This document shows, piece after piece, positions 7,626 to 16,244 of a DNA stretch of 64,000 nucleotides. The stretch is from Streptomyces sp. NBC_01304. Lineage in GTDB: Bacteria > Actinomycetota > Actinomycetes > Streptomycetales > Streptomycetaceae. The stretch lies in assembly GCF_035975855.1 (NCBI RefSeq), contig NZ_CP109055.1, positions 9,858,001-9,922,000 of the forward strand, written 5' to 3'. Under the pieces are notes generated by a model, which was not told the DNA's origin, searched no databases, and saw nothing but the letters and a program-made list of their open reading frames with translations. The position numbers and the translations under genes were made by a program. Each line of letters opens with the position of its first letter. The first letter of the stretch is position 1.

Positions 7626-9656
7626 TCAGCAGGTCATCGTCGCCTCCGCCCAGTCCGCGTGGTCGGAGTCGACCCCGTTCCCGCCGTCGGTGACGACGAG
7701 GCGTACCAGCTGTGCCCCGCTGACATCCGCGCTGATCGCCTGCGCGGCGTCCGGCGTGGTGAGCACGCCGGTCGAGGCGGCCTTACGGCCGTCGGCCCAG
7801 ATCTCGAAGGCGACGCTGCCGTTGGTGCTCTTCTCGTCGTCGACGCCGACCTGTGCGGTGACCTTGGAGCAGCGCGTACCGGCGTAGAACTCGACGGCGC
7901 TGTCCGCGTGTACGCCGAGTCCCTTGGCGAAGACGGTGCCGTTGAGGGTGAGCGGATTGCCGTCGCCTGCCGCGGACTCGCCGTTGCTGGTGTTCTTCTC
8001 CACCGGGCCCCAGCCGTTGGTGGCCGACAGCATCGGCAGCTCACTCAGCTGTGAGGCGCCGGCCGGGGGTGGGACGACCACATGGGAGGTGAGCGGGAGT
8101 GTGCTCTCCACCCGTGTGCCCGAAGATGACCGGTAGGCGGCCTTCAACGTGAGGGCATACGAGCCCGTCGGCGTACCGGCGGGTGCGGTGAGCGTCCACG
8201 ACGTGCTCAGCGACTTGCCGGTGCTCACCGAGTCCGCGGTCGTCGGCGAGGTCGCCTTGATCTGCCAGCCGGACGGGCCGGTCAGCGCGACCGAGACCTG
8301 CCGGGCCGGGGTGCGGCCCAGATCGGTGACCTTCGTGGTCACCTTCGCCGTCTTCCCGGCCTCCACCAACGGGCTGCCCTCCAGGGCGAGTTCGGTCGCC
8401 GGAGGGTACGACGCCCACTTGCCGTCCGCCGCGACGCGCAGCAGCACCGTGCCGTGCGCGGGGACGGTCGCGGAGAGGGTGCCCGCGGTGTTGTAGCTCT
8501 TGTGCTGCCACAGGTCGCGCACCGAGTAGGCGTCGGCGGCCGGCAGGCCCACGTCCTTCGCGGTGGTCGCGATGCGCTGTGCCGTCGCGGACTCGTTGAA
8601 CAGGGCGACGGCGCGGCTGCCGTCCTTCATCTCCTTGGCGACGACCCAGCGCCCGCCTTGGCTGGACAGGACCTTGCCCTGCTTGCCCAGCGGGTCCTGG
8701 TCGACCGCGATGACTTCCTTGTTGGCGAGGATCTCGAAGGTGTCCGCGTCCGCCTTGCGCAGATCGGAGCCGATGAGCAGCGGGGCCGCCATGATCGACC
8801 ACATGGAGAAGTGCGTGCGGTACTCGGTCGGGGTCATGCCGCCGTTGCCGACCTCGAGCATGTCCGGGTCGTTCCAGTGGCCGGGGCCCGCGTACTGCGC
8901 GAGCGGCAGGTTCTGCTTCATGATCGACACCATGGAGCCCCAACTGTCGCTGATGTCACCGGTGGTGCGCCACAGCTGGCCGACGTCCGCCGCCCACTCC
9001 CAGGGCTTGTTCTCGCCCCATTCGCAGATGCTGTAGACGATGGGCCGGCCGGTGGCCTTCAGGGCGTCGCGCATCTTGATGTAGCGCTGCTTGGCGTCCA
9101 CGCCCTGGTTGTTGCAGTTGTCGTACTTGAGGTAGTCGACGCCCCAGTCGGCGAACTGCCGTGCGTCGCTCTCCTCGTGGCCGAGGCCGCCGGGGAATCC
9201 GGCCGAGTTACAGGTCTTGGTGCCGGCGCTGGTGTAGATGCCGAACTTCAGGCCTTTGGTGTGTACGTAGTCCGCAACTGCCTTGATTCCGTTGGGGAAT
9301 CGCACCGGGTCGGGCACCAGCTTGCCGTTCGCGTCGCGCTCGGGCAGCGCCCAGCAGTCGTCGAGATTCACGTACTGGTAGCCGGCGTCCTTGAGGCCCT
9401 TGTCGACGAAGAGGTCGGCGATGCCCTTGACCATCGCCTCGTTGAAGTCGGCCCTGCAGTGGGTGGAGTTCCAGTTGTTGAACCCCATGGGCGGGGTGAG
9501 GGCGGGCCCGGCGTCGAGCCGTGGGGCCGGTGTGCCCGTGGGGGAGTCCGGCGCGTGGGCGATCGCCGGGGCCGCGAGGCCCATCGTGCACAAGAGGCTT
9601 GTTGCCAGCGCTCCGACGACTCTTCGTCGGGCGCCTCGCACGGGAAGGTGACGCAT
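7626..9656 (-). CDS. Secreted GH27 alpha-galactosidase with NEW3 and NPCBM domains
   Basis: 676 residues with AGGA-type ribosome site before the ATG. It has a signal peptide (about 1-33), a GH27 barrel from LTPPMGFNNWNS, the nucleophile Asp in YLKYDNC and the acid/base Asp in WNDPDMLEVGNGG, then a C-terminal beta-sandwich. A NEW3 alpha-galactosidase-associated domain (about 430-515) and an NPCBM carbohydrate-binding module (about 530-676, with GVHADSAVEFYAG) follow. It should release terminal alpha-galactose (or beta-arabinopyranose) from polysaccharides outside the cell. It converges on the ROK gene and diverges from the sugar-binding lipoprotein. Confidence 0.93.
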   Translation of the reverse strand: MRHLPVRGARRRVVGALATSLLCTMGLAAPAIAHAPDSPTGTPAPRLDAGPALTPPMGFNNWNSTHCRADFNEAMVKGIADLFVDKGLKDAGYQYVNLDDCWALPERDANGKLVPDPVRFPNGIKAVADYVHTKGLKFGIYTSAGTKTCNSAGFPGGLGHEESDARQFADWGVDYLKYDNCNNQGVDAKQRYIKMRDALKATGRPIVYSICEWGENKPWEWAADVGQLWRTTGDISDSWGSMVSIMKQNLPLAQYAGPGHWNDPDMLEVGNGGMTPTEYRTHFSMWSIMAAPLLIGSDLRKADADTFEILANKEVIAVDQDPLGKQGKVLSSQGGRWVVAKEMKDGSRAVALFNESATAQRIATTAKDVGLPAADAYSVRDLWQHKSYNTAGTLSATVPAHGTVLLRVAADGKWASYPPATELALEGSPLVEAGKTAKVTTKVTDLGRTPARQVSVALTGPSGWQIKATSPTTADSVSTGKSLSTSWTLTAPAGTPTGSYALTLKAAYRSSSGTRVESTLPLTSHVVVPPPAGASQLSELPMLSATNGWGPVEKNTSNGESAAGDGNPLTLNGTVFAKGLGVHADSAVEFYAGTRCSKVTAQVGVDDEKSTNGSVAFEIWADGRKAASTGVLTTPDAAQAISADVSGAQLVRLVVTDGGNGVDSDHADWAEATMTC

Positions 9657-9757
9657 CGTTACGTTCCTCCGTGATCGCGAAAGGTGGGGTCTTTACGTGC
9701 TCACATCATGGACGCGCGTTTACGGTAGGCCGTGTTGGAGTCTGTTGGAAGAGAAGC

Positions 9758-9770
9758 GGTAACGGTTGTC
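9758..9770. promoter_or_regulatory. Weak LacI-like half-site pair before the importer operon
   Basis: ggtaacggttgtc is an imperfect palindrome (G..AAC.GTT..C) that shares AAC/GTT half-sites with the operator at 6515. It lies between the divergent alpha-galactosidase and binding-protein genes. The spacing is one base longer than in the clear operator, so this is only a suggestion. Confidence 0.25.
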
Positions 9771-9865
9771 CGATATCCCGTCAGAACCCTTGACGTTGTT
9801 GCTGGTTGGGAGTGGGATCCAACCTCGCGTTCGGTTGTGTTGGGTTGTACTCCGAGGAGGGGGAC

Positions 9866-11215
9866 ATGGCGCAGTCATCGTTCAGTGGGTCGGTCACGCC
9901 AGGAAGCGCGACAGGACATCGGATGTCCCGGCGGAATCTGCTGCGGGGCGCGGCGATCGGCGCCGGCGCGGTCACCCTTCCCGCCCTCCTGAGCGCCTGC
10001 GGCGACGGCCCGGGCAACGGGGGCAAGACCGTCGCGATGGGCTCCAACGCCTCGGACCCCGTGCCGAAGAAAGCGTTCGGGGCGGCCTTCAAGGCGTACG
10101 AGAAACAGTCGAAGGACGACCGGAGCGTCGCGGTCAACACCATCGACCACAACTCGTTCCAGGAGAACATCAACCGCTATCTGCAGAGCACGCCCGACGA
10201 CGTCTTCATGTGGTTCGCGGGATATCGCATGCAGTTCTTCGCGAAGAAGGGACTGCTGCACGACATCAGCGACGTATGGGCCGACTTCAAGGGCTTCTCG
10301 GGGGCCCTCAAGGACCAGTCGACGGGCGAGGACGGCAAGCAGTACTTCGTGCCGTACTACTACTATCCGTGGGCCGTCTTCCACCGGAAGAGCGTCTTCA
10401 AGAAGTACGGGTACGAGCCCCCGAAGACCTTCGACGCCTACGTCGCGCTCGCCAAGCAGATGCAGAAGGACAAGCTCGTCCCCTTCGCCTTCGGCAACAA
10501 GGACGGCTGGCCCGCGATGGGCACCTTCGACTACCTCAACATGCGCATCAACGGATACGAGTTCCACAAGAACCTGATGGCCGGCGAAGAGGCCTGGAAC
10601 GGCAAGCAGGTCAAGGAGGTCTTCGACACCTGGCGCAGGCTCATGCCGTACAGCCAGAAGGGCGCCAACGGACGCACCTGGCAGGAGGCGGCCACCAGCC
10701 TGCAGAAGCGCGAGACCGGCATGGTGGTGTTCGGACTGCCGCACCCCGGCCAGCAGTTCCCGAAGGACGAGCAGGACGACCTCGACTTCTTCCCCTTCCC
10801 CGTCATCAACCCCGAGCACGGCCAGGACGCCGTCGAGGCGCCCATCGACGGCTTCCTGATGGCGAAGAGGGGCAAGAACCTCAAGACCGACAAGGGCCGG
10901 GAGGCGGCCAGGGACCTGCTCAAGTTCCTGGGCACGGCCAAGGCCGAGGAGACGTACCTCCAGTACGACCCGAACAACATCGCCGTGCACCAGGACGCCG
11001 ACACCTCCGGCTACTCGCCGCTGCAGAAGAAGGCGGTCGAGCTGGTGTCGGGCGCCAAGCAGATCTCCCAGTTCCTGGACCGCGACACCCGGCCGGACTT
11101 CTCCAGCACCGTGATGATCCCGGCCATCACGAAGTTCATCGGCGACCCGGACGACGTGGACGGACTGGTCAACGACATCGAACGGCAGAAGAAGACCATC
11201 TTCGCTTCCGACTGA
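9866..11215 (+). CDS. Sugar ABC transporter substrate-binding lipoprotein
   Basis: 449 residues. The ATG at 9866 follows AGGAGG at 9855-9860. The N-terminus carries a twin-arginine-like SRRNLLRGAAIGAG segment and the lipobox LLSAC, so the mature protein would be lipid-anchored at its Cys. The body is a family-1 extracellular solute-binding protein with the inserted tract PYYYYPWAVFHRKSVFKKYGY. It leads an operon with two permeases. The adjacent alpha-galactosidase suggests uptake of alpha-galactosides or galactose. Export through Tat is inferred. Confidence 0.9.
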   Translation: MAQSSFSGSVTPGSATGHRMSRRNLLRGAAIGAGAVTLPALLSACGDGPGNGGKTVAMGSNASDPVPKKAFGAAFKAYEKQSKDDRSVAVNTIDHNSFQENINRYLQSTPDDVFMWFAGYRMQFFAKKGLLHDISDVWADFKGFSGALKDQSTGEDGKQYFVPYYYYPWAVFHRKSVFKKYGYEPPKTFDAYVALAKQMQKDKLVPFAFGNKDGWPAMGTFDYLNMRINGYEFHKNLMAGEEAWNGKQVKEVFDTWRRLMPYSQKGANGRTWQEAATSLQKRETGMVVFGLPHPGQQFPKDEQDDLDFFPFPVINPEHGQDAVEAPIDGFLMAKRGKNLKTDKGREAARDLLKFLGTAKAEETYLQYDPNNIAVHQDADTSGYSPLQKKAVELVSGAKQISQFLDRDTRPDFSSTVMIPAITKFIGDPDDVDGLVNDIERQKKTIFASD

Positions 11216-11281
11216 CTCTCCCTGCCTCCGACTGACCGCGTCCCTGAGGCAGTTCAACCCACCCACCCGCCCTGGGAGTCC

Positions 11282-12202
11282 GTGCCCGTGTCGCTCACCA
11301 CCCCGCGGCGCACCCGACGGCGAGGTCTACGGCGGTTCACCGCCCGCGACCTCGTCGTCCTCGGTGTGCTCCTCGGCATACCGATCCTCATCGAGGTCTT
11401 CATCATCTGGGGCCCGACCCTCGCCTCCGTCGCCCTGTCCTTCACCAGCTGGGACGGCATCGGCGACATCAAATGGGTCGGCACCGACAACTACAAGAAC
11501 CTCTTCACCGAGTACCCGCAGTTCTGGCCCGCCGTCCGGCACAACCTGATGTGGCTGGCCTTCCTCGGCCTGGTGGCCACGCCGTTCGGACTGCTGCTCG
11601 CCGTGATCATCGACCGGGGCGTGCGCTTCAGCCGCTTCTACCAGTCGACCCTGTACATGCCGGTCGTCCTCTCCCTGGCCATCGTCGGCTTCATCGCCCA
11701 ACTGGTCTTCTCCCGAGACCAGGGCGCACTGAACGCGATCCTCGCCAACAAGGACGACCCCGTCGACTGGCTCGGCGACCCAGACCTGAACATCTGGATG
11801 GTGTTGCTCGCCGCGGCCTGGCGGCACACCGGCTACGTCATGATCCTCTACTTGGCCGGGCTCAAGGCGGTCGACCAGTCCCTCAAGGAGGCCGCCGCCA
11901 TCGACGGCGCGAGCGCCCGTCAGACCTTCTTCCGCGTCGTCTTCCCGACGCTGCGGCCGGTCAACATCATCGTCATGGTCATCACCGTCATCGAGGGCCT
12001 GCGCGCGTTCGACATCGTCTACGCCGTCAACAAGGGCAGAAACGGCCTCGAACTGCTCTCCGTCCTGGTCACCGACAACATCATCGGCGAGGCCAGCCGC
12101 ATCGGCTTCGGCTCGGCCATCGCCGTGGTGCTGCTCGTCGTCTCGCTCGGATTCGTCGTGACGTACCTGGTCCAGGAGCTCCGAGGGGAGAAGAACCGAT
12201 GA
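11282..12202 (+). CDS. Sugar ABC transporter permease (MalF-like)
   Basis: 306 residues, GTG start with GGGAG just upstream. Six hydrophobic helices are visible, the first at DLVVLGVLLGIPILIEVFII. The cytoplasmic EAA loop reads EAAAIDGASARQTFFRVVFP and docks the ATPase. It forms a heterodimer with the next permease, whose ATG overlaps this stop by four bases (ATGA). No ATPase gene is nearby; Streptomyces sugar importers of this class generally share the distant MsiK ATPase. Confidence 0.9.
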   Translation: MPVSLTTPRRTRRRGLRRFTARDLVVLGVLLGIPILIEVFIIWGPTLASVALSFTSWDGIGDIKWVGTDNYKNLFTEYPQFWPAVRHNLMWLAFLGLVATPFGLLLAVIIDRGVRFSRFYQSTLYMPVVLSLAIVGFIAQLVFSRDQGALNAILANKDDPVDWLGDPDLNIWMVLLAAAWRHTGYVMILYLAGLKAVDQSLKEAAAIDGASARQTFFRVVFPTLRPVNIIVMVITVIEGLRAFDIVYAVNKGRNGLELLSVLVTDNIIGEASRIGFGSAIAVVLLVVSLGFVVTYLVQELRGEKNR

Positions 12203-13119
12203 GCGTCGGCATCGCCCCCGCGCCCACCACGGCCACCGCACCGCCCACCGACCCGTCCCGGCGCCGCCCGCGGGCAGGCCGCTTCGGGGTGCACCTGTTC
12301 CTGATGACGGTCTCCCTCGCCTTCCTCGCGCCGCTGCTGCTCGCCGTCTACGCCTCCCTGCGGCCGTACGAGGAAACGTCGGAGCACGGCTACTTCTCGT
12401 GGCCGAAGAACCTGTCCTTCGACTACTACCAGCAGGCGTTCAGCGAATCCGGCATGACCAAGTACTTCCTCAACACGCTGATCATCGCCGTGCCGGGCGT
12501 GCTGATCGTGCTCTTCCTCGGCTCGTTCGTGGCCTTCGCCGTCTCGCGGCTGCGGATGCGCGGCGGCATCGTCCTTGTGATGGTGTTCACGGCCGGCAAC
12601 CTGCTCCCGCAACAGGTCATCGTCACCCCGCTGTACGTGGTGTTCAACCGCATCGACCTGCCCTACTGGATGTCCGACTCGATGCTGATGTTCGACTCCT
12701 ACTGGGCGGTCCTCGCGGCCCAGGTCGGCTTCCAACTCGGCTTCTGCGTGTTCGTGTTGGCCAATTTCATGCGCACCCTGCCCCAGGAGATCATCGAGGC
12801 GGCCGTCGTCGACGGAGCCGGCGTGTGGACCCAGTACTGGCGCATCACGCTGCCGCTGTGCCGCCCCGCCCTGGCCGCGCTCGGCACGCTGCAGTTCACC
12901 TGGATGTACAACGACTTCCTGTGGGCCCTCGTCTTCATCTCCAACGGCGACAAGCTGCCGGTCACTTCGGCCCTGAACAATCTGCGCGGCCAATTTTTTA
13001 CGGACTACAACTTGCTGGCCGCGGGGTCGGTGCTTGTGGCGCTGCCCACGATCATCGTGTTCCTGGTGCTGCAGCGGCACTTCATCGCGGGGCTGACGCT
13101 CGGGTCGACGAAGGGGTAG
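12199..13119 (+). CDS. Sugar ABC transporter permease (MalG-like)
   Basis: 306 residues from the ATG at 12199, translationally coupled to the upstream permease. A Pro/Thr/Arg-rich cytoplasmic N-terminus precedes six membrane helices, the first at LFLMTVSLAFLAPLLLAVYA. The EAA motif is EAAVVDGAGVWTQYWRITLP. The operon ends here and is closed by the 17-bp stem at 13163-13197. It works with the preceding permease and binding protein in importing the sugar freed by the GH27 enzyme. Confidence 0.9.
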   Translation: MSVGIAPAPTTATAPPTDPSRRRPRAGRFGVHLFLMTVSLAFLAPLLLAVYASLRPYEETSEHGYFSWPKNLSFDYYQQAFSESGMTKYFLNTLIIAVPGVLIVLFLGSFVAFAVSRLRMRGGIVLVMVFTAGNLLPQQVIVTPLYVVFNRIDLPYWMSDSMLMFDSYWAVLAAQVGFQLGFCVFVLANFMRTLPQEIIEAAVVDGAGVWTQYWRITLPLCRPALAALGTLQFTWMYNDFLWALVFISNGDKLPVTSALNNLRGQFFTDYNLLAAGSVLVALPTIIVFLVLQRHFIAGLTLGSTKG

Positions 13120-13162
13120 GGCTCAGGGCCTTCGCCGAACGCGAACTGTTCCAGTCCCCATT

Positions 13163-13197
13163 GCTGTGCGCGCACGGCATTGCCGTGCGCGCACAGC
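13163..13197. terminator. Perfect 17-bp stem terminator, bidirectional
   Basis: gctgtgcgcgcacggca (13163-13179) is the exact reverse complement of 13181-13197, with a single base between. It sits between the convergent permease and the small secreted-protein gene and could stop transcription from both sides. Confidence 0.85.
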
Positions 13198-13219
13198 GGC
13201 ACGACGGCCAGACGCCGAC

Positions 13220-13498
13220 CTAGGCGATCGAGATCCGCGTGCCCTGTTGCGGGGCCGGACCCTGGACAAGGCCCTCTAGTACGCACACGCCCATGCAGTC
13301 GGCGCCGCCGTTCGCGGGGTCGCATTCGTCTCGGGGGTCATCCATGCAGACGAAGCCCGGCGGGCACGTCAGTCCGGCGAAGCCGCCACAGGCGGGGCAG
13401 TCGTTCGGCAGTGGAGCGGCCAGGGCGGCGGGCGCGGCGGGGGAGAGCACGGCAAATCCCAGCACGCCGGCCAGGATCACGGCGCGGAGCATACGCAT
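13220..13498 (-). CDS. Small secreted cysteine-rich protein
   Basis: 92 residues from the ATG at 13498. A signal peptide (RMLRAVILAGVLGFAVLS... to ALAA near 26) is followed by a compact Cys cluster: CPACGG, TCPPGFVC, DECDPANGGADC and GVC, eight Cys in about 40 residues, spaced like a disulphide-stabilised knot. The DDPRDECDP segment has an acidic, possibly metal-binding look. No function is known to me. A following neutral tail (VLEGLVQGPAPQQ) may be exposed. It converges with the sugar-importer operon across a strong terminator. Confidence 0.7.
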   Translation of the reverse strand: MRMLRAVILAGVLGFAVLSPAAPAALAAPLPNDCPACGGFAGLTCPPGFVCMDDPRDECDPANGGADCMGVCVLEGLVQGPAPQQGTRISIA

Positions 13499-13834
13499 TT
13501 GACCAGGGGTTCCTTTCAAGGGCGCCCGCGGTGTCCGTGAGCGCGGAGGCAGGCGGGCGCCTGCTCGCATGCGCGGCTCGGCCCACCATTCGACACCGGC
13601 AATATGGTCATACGGAGCGCCTGGCCACCCACTTCACGCGGCGACGCGACTGCCCTACCGCCCGATCGGCGGCATGGGCATGGGCATGCGCATGGGCGTA
13701 AGCGGTGCGTCAGCGACGGCCGGTTGAGCGGCCACAAGGGAGAGGGAAAGGAAATGCCCTCAAAATCTACGGTTCTGGTGTCGGCGAAAAACGCCGAATC
13801 AAGTCCGAATCAGGCCCGAACCAAGGAGACCCCC
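13499..13834. other. Intergenic region between divergent small secreted-protein genes
   Basis: 336 bases without a clear gene. It must contain both promoters. On the plus strand gcatgg-type hexamers repeat at about 13673-13695. An in-frame ATG at 13754, preceded by aaagga, could lengthen the next protein by 27 residues. Confidence 0.5.
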
Positions 13835-14113
13835 ATGAAGCTCAACAAGCGCATCGCGATCGCCTCGGGTGCCGTGCTGCTCGGTTCCCTCGCCCTCGGC
13901 GGTGTCGCGCAGGCGGCGAACGGCGCGGGTGCCGGTCACCAGGACCACAAGCGCACCGAGCACAGCAAGACCGTCGAGGCGCCGGCGGGCACGAAGAGCG
14001 TGCCGGCAAAGAAGATCCAGCCCGCCTCCAAGGACAACAAGTACAGCCAGACGATCAAGGCCGATGCGAACACCCCGCACATCGACGCGGGCCGCGTGGA
14101 CGCGTCGAAGTAG
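13835..14113 (+). CDS. Small secreted charged protein of unknown function
   Basis: 92 residues. AAGGAG at 13823-13828 places the start at 13835. The signal peptide MKLNKRIAIASGAVLLGS ends near AQA-AN at about 28. The mature part is short, very hydrophilic and Lys/His/Thr-rich (HQDHKRTEHSKTVEAPAG, then KKIQPASKDNKYSQTIKAD), with no Cys, so probably unstructured. An alternative upstream ATG at 13754 also has a ribosome site and would give an unusually long N-region. A 16-bp stem terminator follows. Confidence 0.7.
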   Translation: MKLNKRIAIASGAVLLGSLALGGVAQAANGAGAGHQDHKRTEHSKTVEAPAGTKSVPAKKIQPASKDNKYSQTIKADANTPHIDAGRVDASK

Positions 14114-14126
14114 CACCTGGCGGCAT

Positions 14127-14162
14127 CGGTGGGGGGCCCGTGCCGACACGGGCCCCCCACCG
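14127..14162 (+). terminator. 16-bp stem terminator after the small secreted protein
   Basis: cggtggggggcccgtg (14127-14142) pairs exactly with 14147-14162 around the loop ccga. It lies 13 bases after the stop at 14113. Confidence 0.8.
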
Positions 14163-14191
14163 ACACGGAGCGCGCGAGAGGAGCACGAGAA

Positions 14192-14470
14192 ATGACGCAC
14201 GCGTACGTGGCCCCGGAGGATCTCCTCGCGCTGGTCCTCGCCACACCTCTGGAACGATGGCGCGCCGCGGCCCCGCCGGGCGCCGCCGAACTCACCGCGC
14301 GCCTCGCCGCCGCGGGCGCCCCCGGTGCCCGGGCCTACCATCGCGGCCCCGTCCGCACCCGCACCGTCAGCCCACCGCCCGGGTTCGCCGAGGCCGACAG
14401 CGTCCACCCGTGCGCCCGCGCGATCGACGCCACGAGCGACAGCCCGAGACCGGCCCCCTCGCCCGGCTGA
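14192..14470 (+). CDS. Possible small ORF overlapping the histidine kinase 3' end
   Basis: 92 codons from an ATG with gaggag eight bases upstream. The first 47 codons are unique (MTHAYVAPEDLLALVLATP onward) and Ala-rich helical. The rest runs antisense through the end of the convergent sensor kinase gene, an overlap of 136 bases. The good ribosome site argues for translation; the large overlap argues against the whole frame being real. It may be a remnant whose 3' end was lost. Confidence 0.3.
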   Translation: MTHAYVAPEDLLALVLATPLERWRAAAPPGAAELTARLAAAGAPGARAYHRGPVRTRTVSPPPGFAEADSVHPCARAIDATSDSPRPAPSPG

Positions 14471-15513
14471 TGCGTACGCTCCGTGAGGCGGTGGAACGGC
14501 TCGAACAGGCGGGGCACGACATCCGGCGGGACCAGCGGTCCGGTGTTGGAAACCTCCAGCTCGGCAGGGGTGAGGGTGAGCGAGACCGTGCCGCCCGGAC
14601 GGTTGTGGCGCAGGGCATTGGCCACCAGGTTGTGCACCAGGTGGTGGACGAGGACCGGGTCCCCGTCCACGTCGTACGGCTTCCCGTGTACGTCGACCGC
14701 GACGGAGACCTCGTACCGGCGTGCCTCGTCCGCGAGCCCCGCCACCACCGACTCGACGACTCCGACGAGCGCCACCGCCTCGGACCGCTCGAGCCGCCCC
14801 TGGTCGGCGACCGACAGGAGCAACAGCCCCTCGATCAGCCGCTCGCTCTCGTCGGCGGTCTCGATCAGCTTCGTGCGGATCTCCGCGACATTCGCCGGGT
14901 CGGGATCCGCGAGGCCGATCTCTGCTGCGGCCCGCTGCACGGCGAGCGGCGTACGCAGCTCGTGCGCGGCGTTCGCGGCGAACCGCTGCTGGGCCGTGAC
15001 CAGCTCCTCCATCCGTCCGAGCATGGCGTCGAAGGTGTCGGCGAGGTCCTTGAGTTCGCCGGGGGGTGCGGACAGCGCGATGCGTTCGTGCAGGTTCTCG
15101 CCGGACAGCCGGCGTGCGGTCGCGCTGATCACCCGGACCGGGCGGAGCACCCGCCCCGCCATCCACCAGGCGAGGGCCACGGAGAGGATGACGAAGGCGG
15201 CCAGTGTGAGCAGGGACACGGTGAGCAGACGGCCGAGGGCGGCCCGGGCGGCGGCGCTGATCAGCGTGGCGGAGTCCTGGACCCCGTCGTGGGTCCCGTC
15301 GGAGCGGGGCTGGGGCGGAACCGTGTAACCGGGCTCGGTCTGGGCCGTGCCGTCCCTCGGCACCACCTTGGTGACGGCGGCGTTGATCTGGGCGTCCAGG
15401 CCGTGGCGCACGACGAGATAGACCACGCCGATCAGAGCCGCACCGGAGAGCGCGAGCAGCACGCTGTACAAGGCGGTGAGCCGGGCCCGCTCGGTGAGGC
15501 CGCGCCCCCTCAC
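14335..15513 (-). CDS. Two-component sensor histidine kinase
   Basis: 392 residues, GTG start overlapping the response-regulator stop (GTGA). Transmembrane helices lie at about 13-35 and 95-120 around a short extracytoplasmic loop of some 60 residues. A HAMP segment follows, then the dimerisation helix with phospho-His184 in AAHELRTPL, the N box NLVANALRHN and the G2 box GEGAGLGLSLV. The G1 box reads VSNTGP, with Asn where many kinases have Asp, a variation seen in part of this family. It forms an operon with the OmpR-type regulator. The short sensor loop suggests an envelope or membrane signal. Confidence 0.92.
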   Translation of the reverse strand: MRGRGLTERARLTALYSVLLALSGAALIGVVYLVVRHGLDAQINAAVTKVVPRDGTAQTEPGYTVPPQPRSDGTHDGVQDSATLISAAARAALGRLLTVSLLTLAAFVILSVALAWWMAGRVLRPVRVISATARRLSGENLHERIALSAPPGELKDLADTFDAMLGRMEELVTAQQRFAANAAHELRTPLAVQRAAAEIGLADPDPANVAEIRTKLIETADESERLIEGLLLLSVADQGRLERSEAVALVGVVESVVAGLADEARRYEVSVAVDVHGKPYDVDGDPVLVHHLVHNLVANALRHNRPGGTVSLTLTPAELEVSNTGPLVPPDVVPRLFEPFHRLTERTHQPGEGAGLGLSLVASIARAHGWTLSASANPGGGLTVRVRTGPRW

Positions 15514-16175
15514 GCCCCGTCCCCGATCCGGTACCCCGCGCCCGGCACGGTCTCCACCGCCGGGGGCTCCCCGAGCTTGGCGCGCAGCTTGCTGAGGGTG
15601 ACCCGGACCGCGTTGGTGCGGTAGCCGGTGTCCTCCTCCCAGACCTGCTCGACCAGATCCTCACCGCTCACCACTCCGCCGTCGGCCCGCATCAGGGCCT
15701 CCAGAACCGCGAACTCCTTGCGTGACAGGGGGAGTTCACGGCCCTCGCGGGTGGCCTTGCGGCGGCCGGTGTCCAGCGTCAGACCGCCGCGCCGAAGAAC
15801 CGGCGGCAGTGCCGGGCGGGCGCGCCGGCCAAGGGCCAGAACGCGGGCGAGCAACTCGTCGTACGCGAACGGCTTGGTGAGGTAGTCGTCGGCGCCGAGC
15901 CCGAGACCCTCGACCCGCTCGCGCACGGCGGAGGCGGCCGTCAGCATCAGCACCCGGGTGAGCAGCCGCTGCTCCACGACCTGCCGGCACACCTCGTCAC
16001 CGTGCACACCCGGCAGATCGCGATCGAGGACCAGCACGTCATACGCGCCGAACTCGAGCTTGCGCAGCGCCTCGCGGCCGTCGCCCGCGACATCCACGGC
16101 CAGCGCGGCCCGGCGCAGCCCCTTGGCGATCATCTGGGCAAGAAATGCCTCGTCCTCCACAACCAGTACTCGCAT
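15510..16175 (-). CDS. OmpR/PhoB-family response regulator
   Basis: 221 residues from the ATG at 16175 (MRVLVVEDEA). The receiver domain has acidic residues in VVEDE, the phosphoacceptor Asp51 in LVLDRDLPG and Lys in LTKPFAYDELL. The C-terminal winged helix is typical (SRKEFAVLEALMRADGG, then RTNAVRVTLSKLRAKLG). Its stop overlaps the kinase start, so the pair is co-translated. Longer starts upstream add residues not found in the family. Confidence 0.93.
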   Translation of the reverse strand: MRVLVVEDEAFLAQMIAKGLRRAALAVDVAGDGREALRKLEFGAYDVLVLDRDLPGVHGDEVCRQVVEQRLLTRVLMLTAASAVRERVEGLGLGADDYLTKPFAYDELLARVLALGRRARPALPPVLRRGGLTLDTGRRKATREGRELPLSRKEFAVLEALMRADGGVVSGEDLVEQVWEEDTGYRTNAVRVTLSKLRAKLGEPPAVETVPGAGYRIGDGA

Positions 16176-16244
16176 GAGGCCCTGTCTACCCGATATGCAC
16201 CTTTCGTCGCTGTTACGTGACGAGGGCATGCGCGACGTTCCTGA

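Noticed and set aside
11473..12198. Upstream extension of the second permease frame
   Set aside because: It overlaps the first permease completely. The ATGA-coupled start at 12199 begins the normal permease N-terminus.
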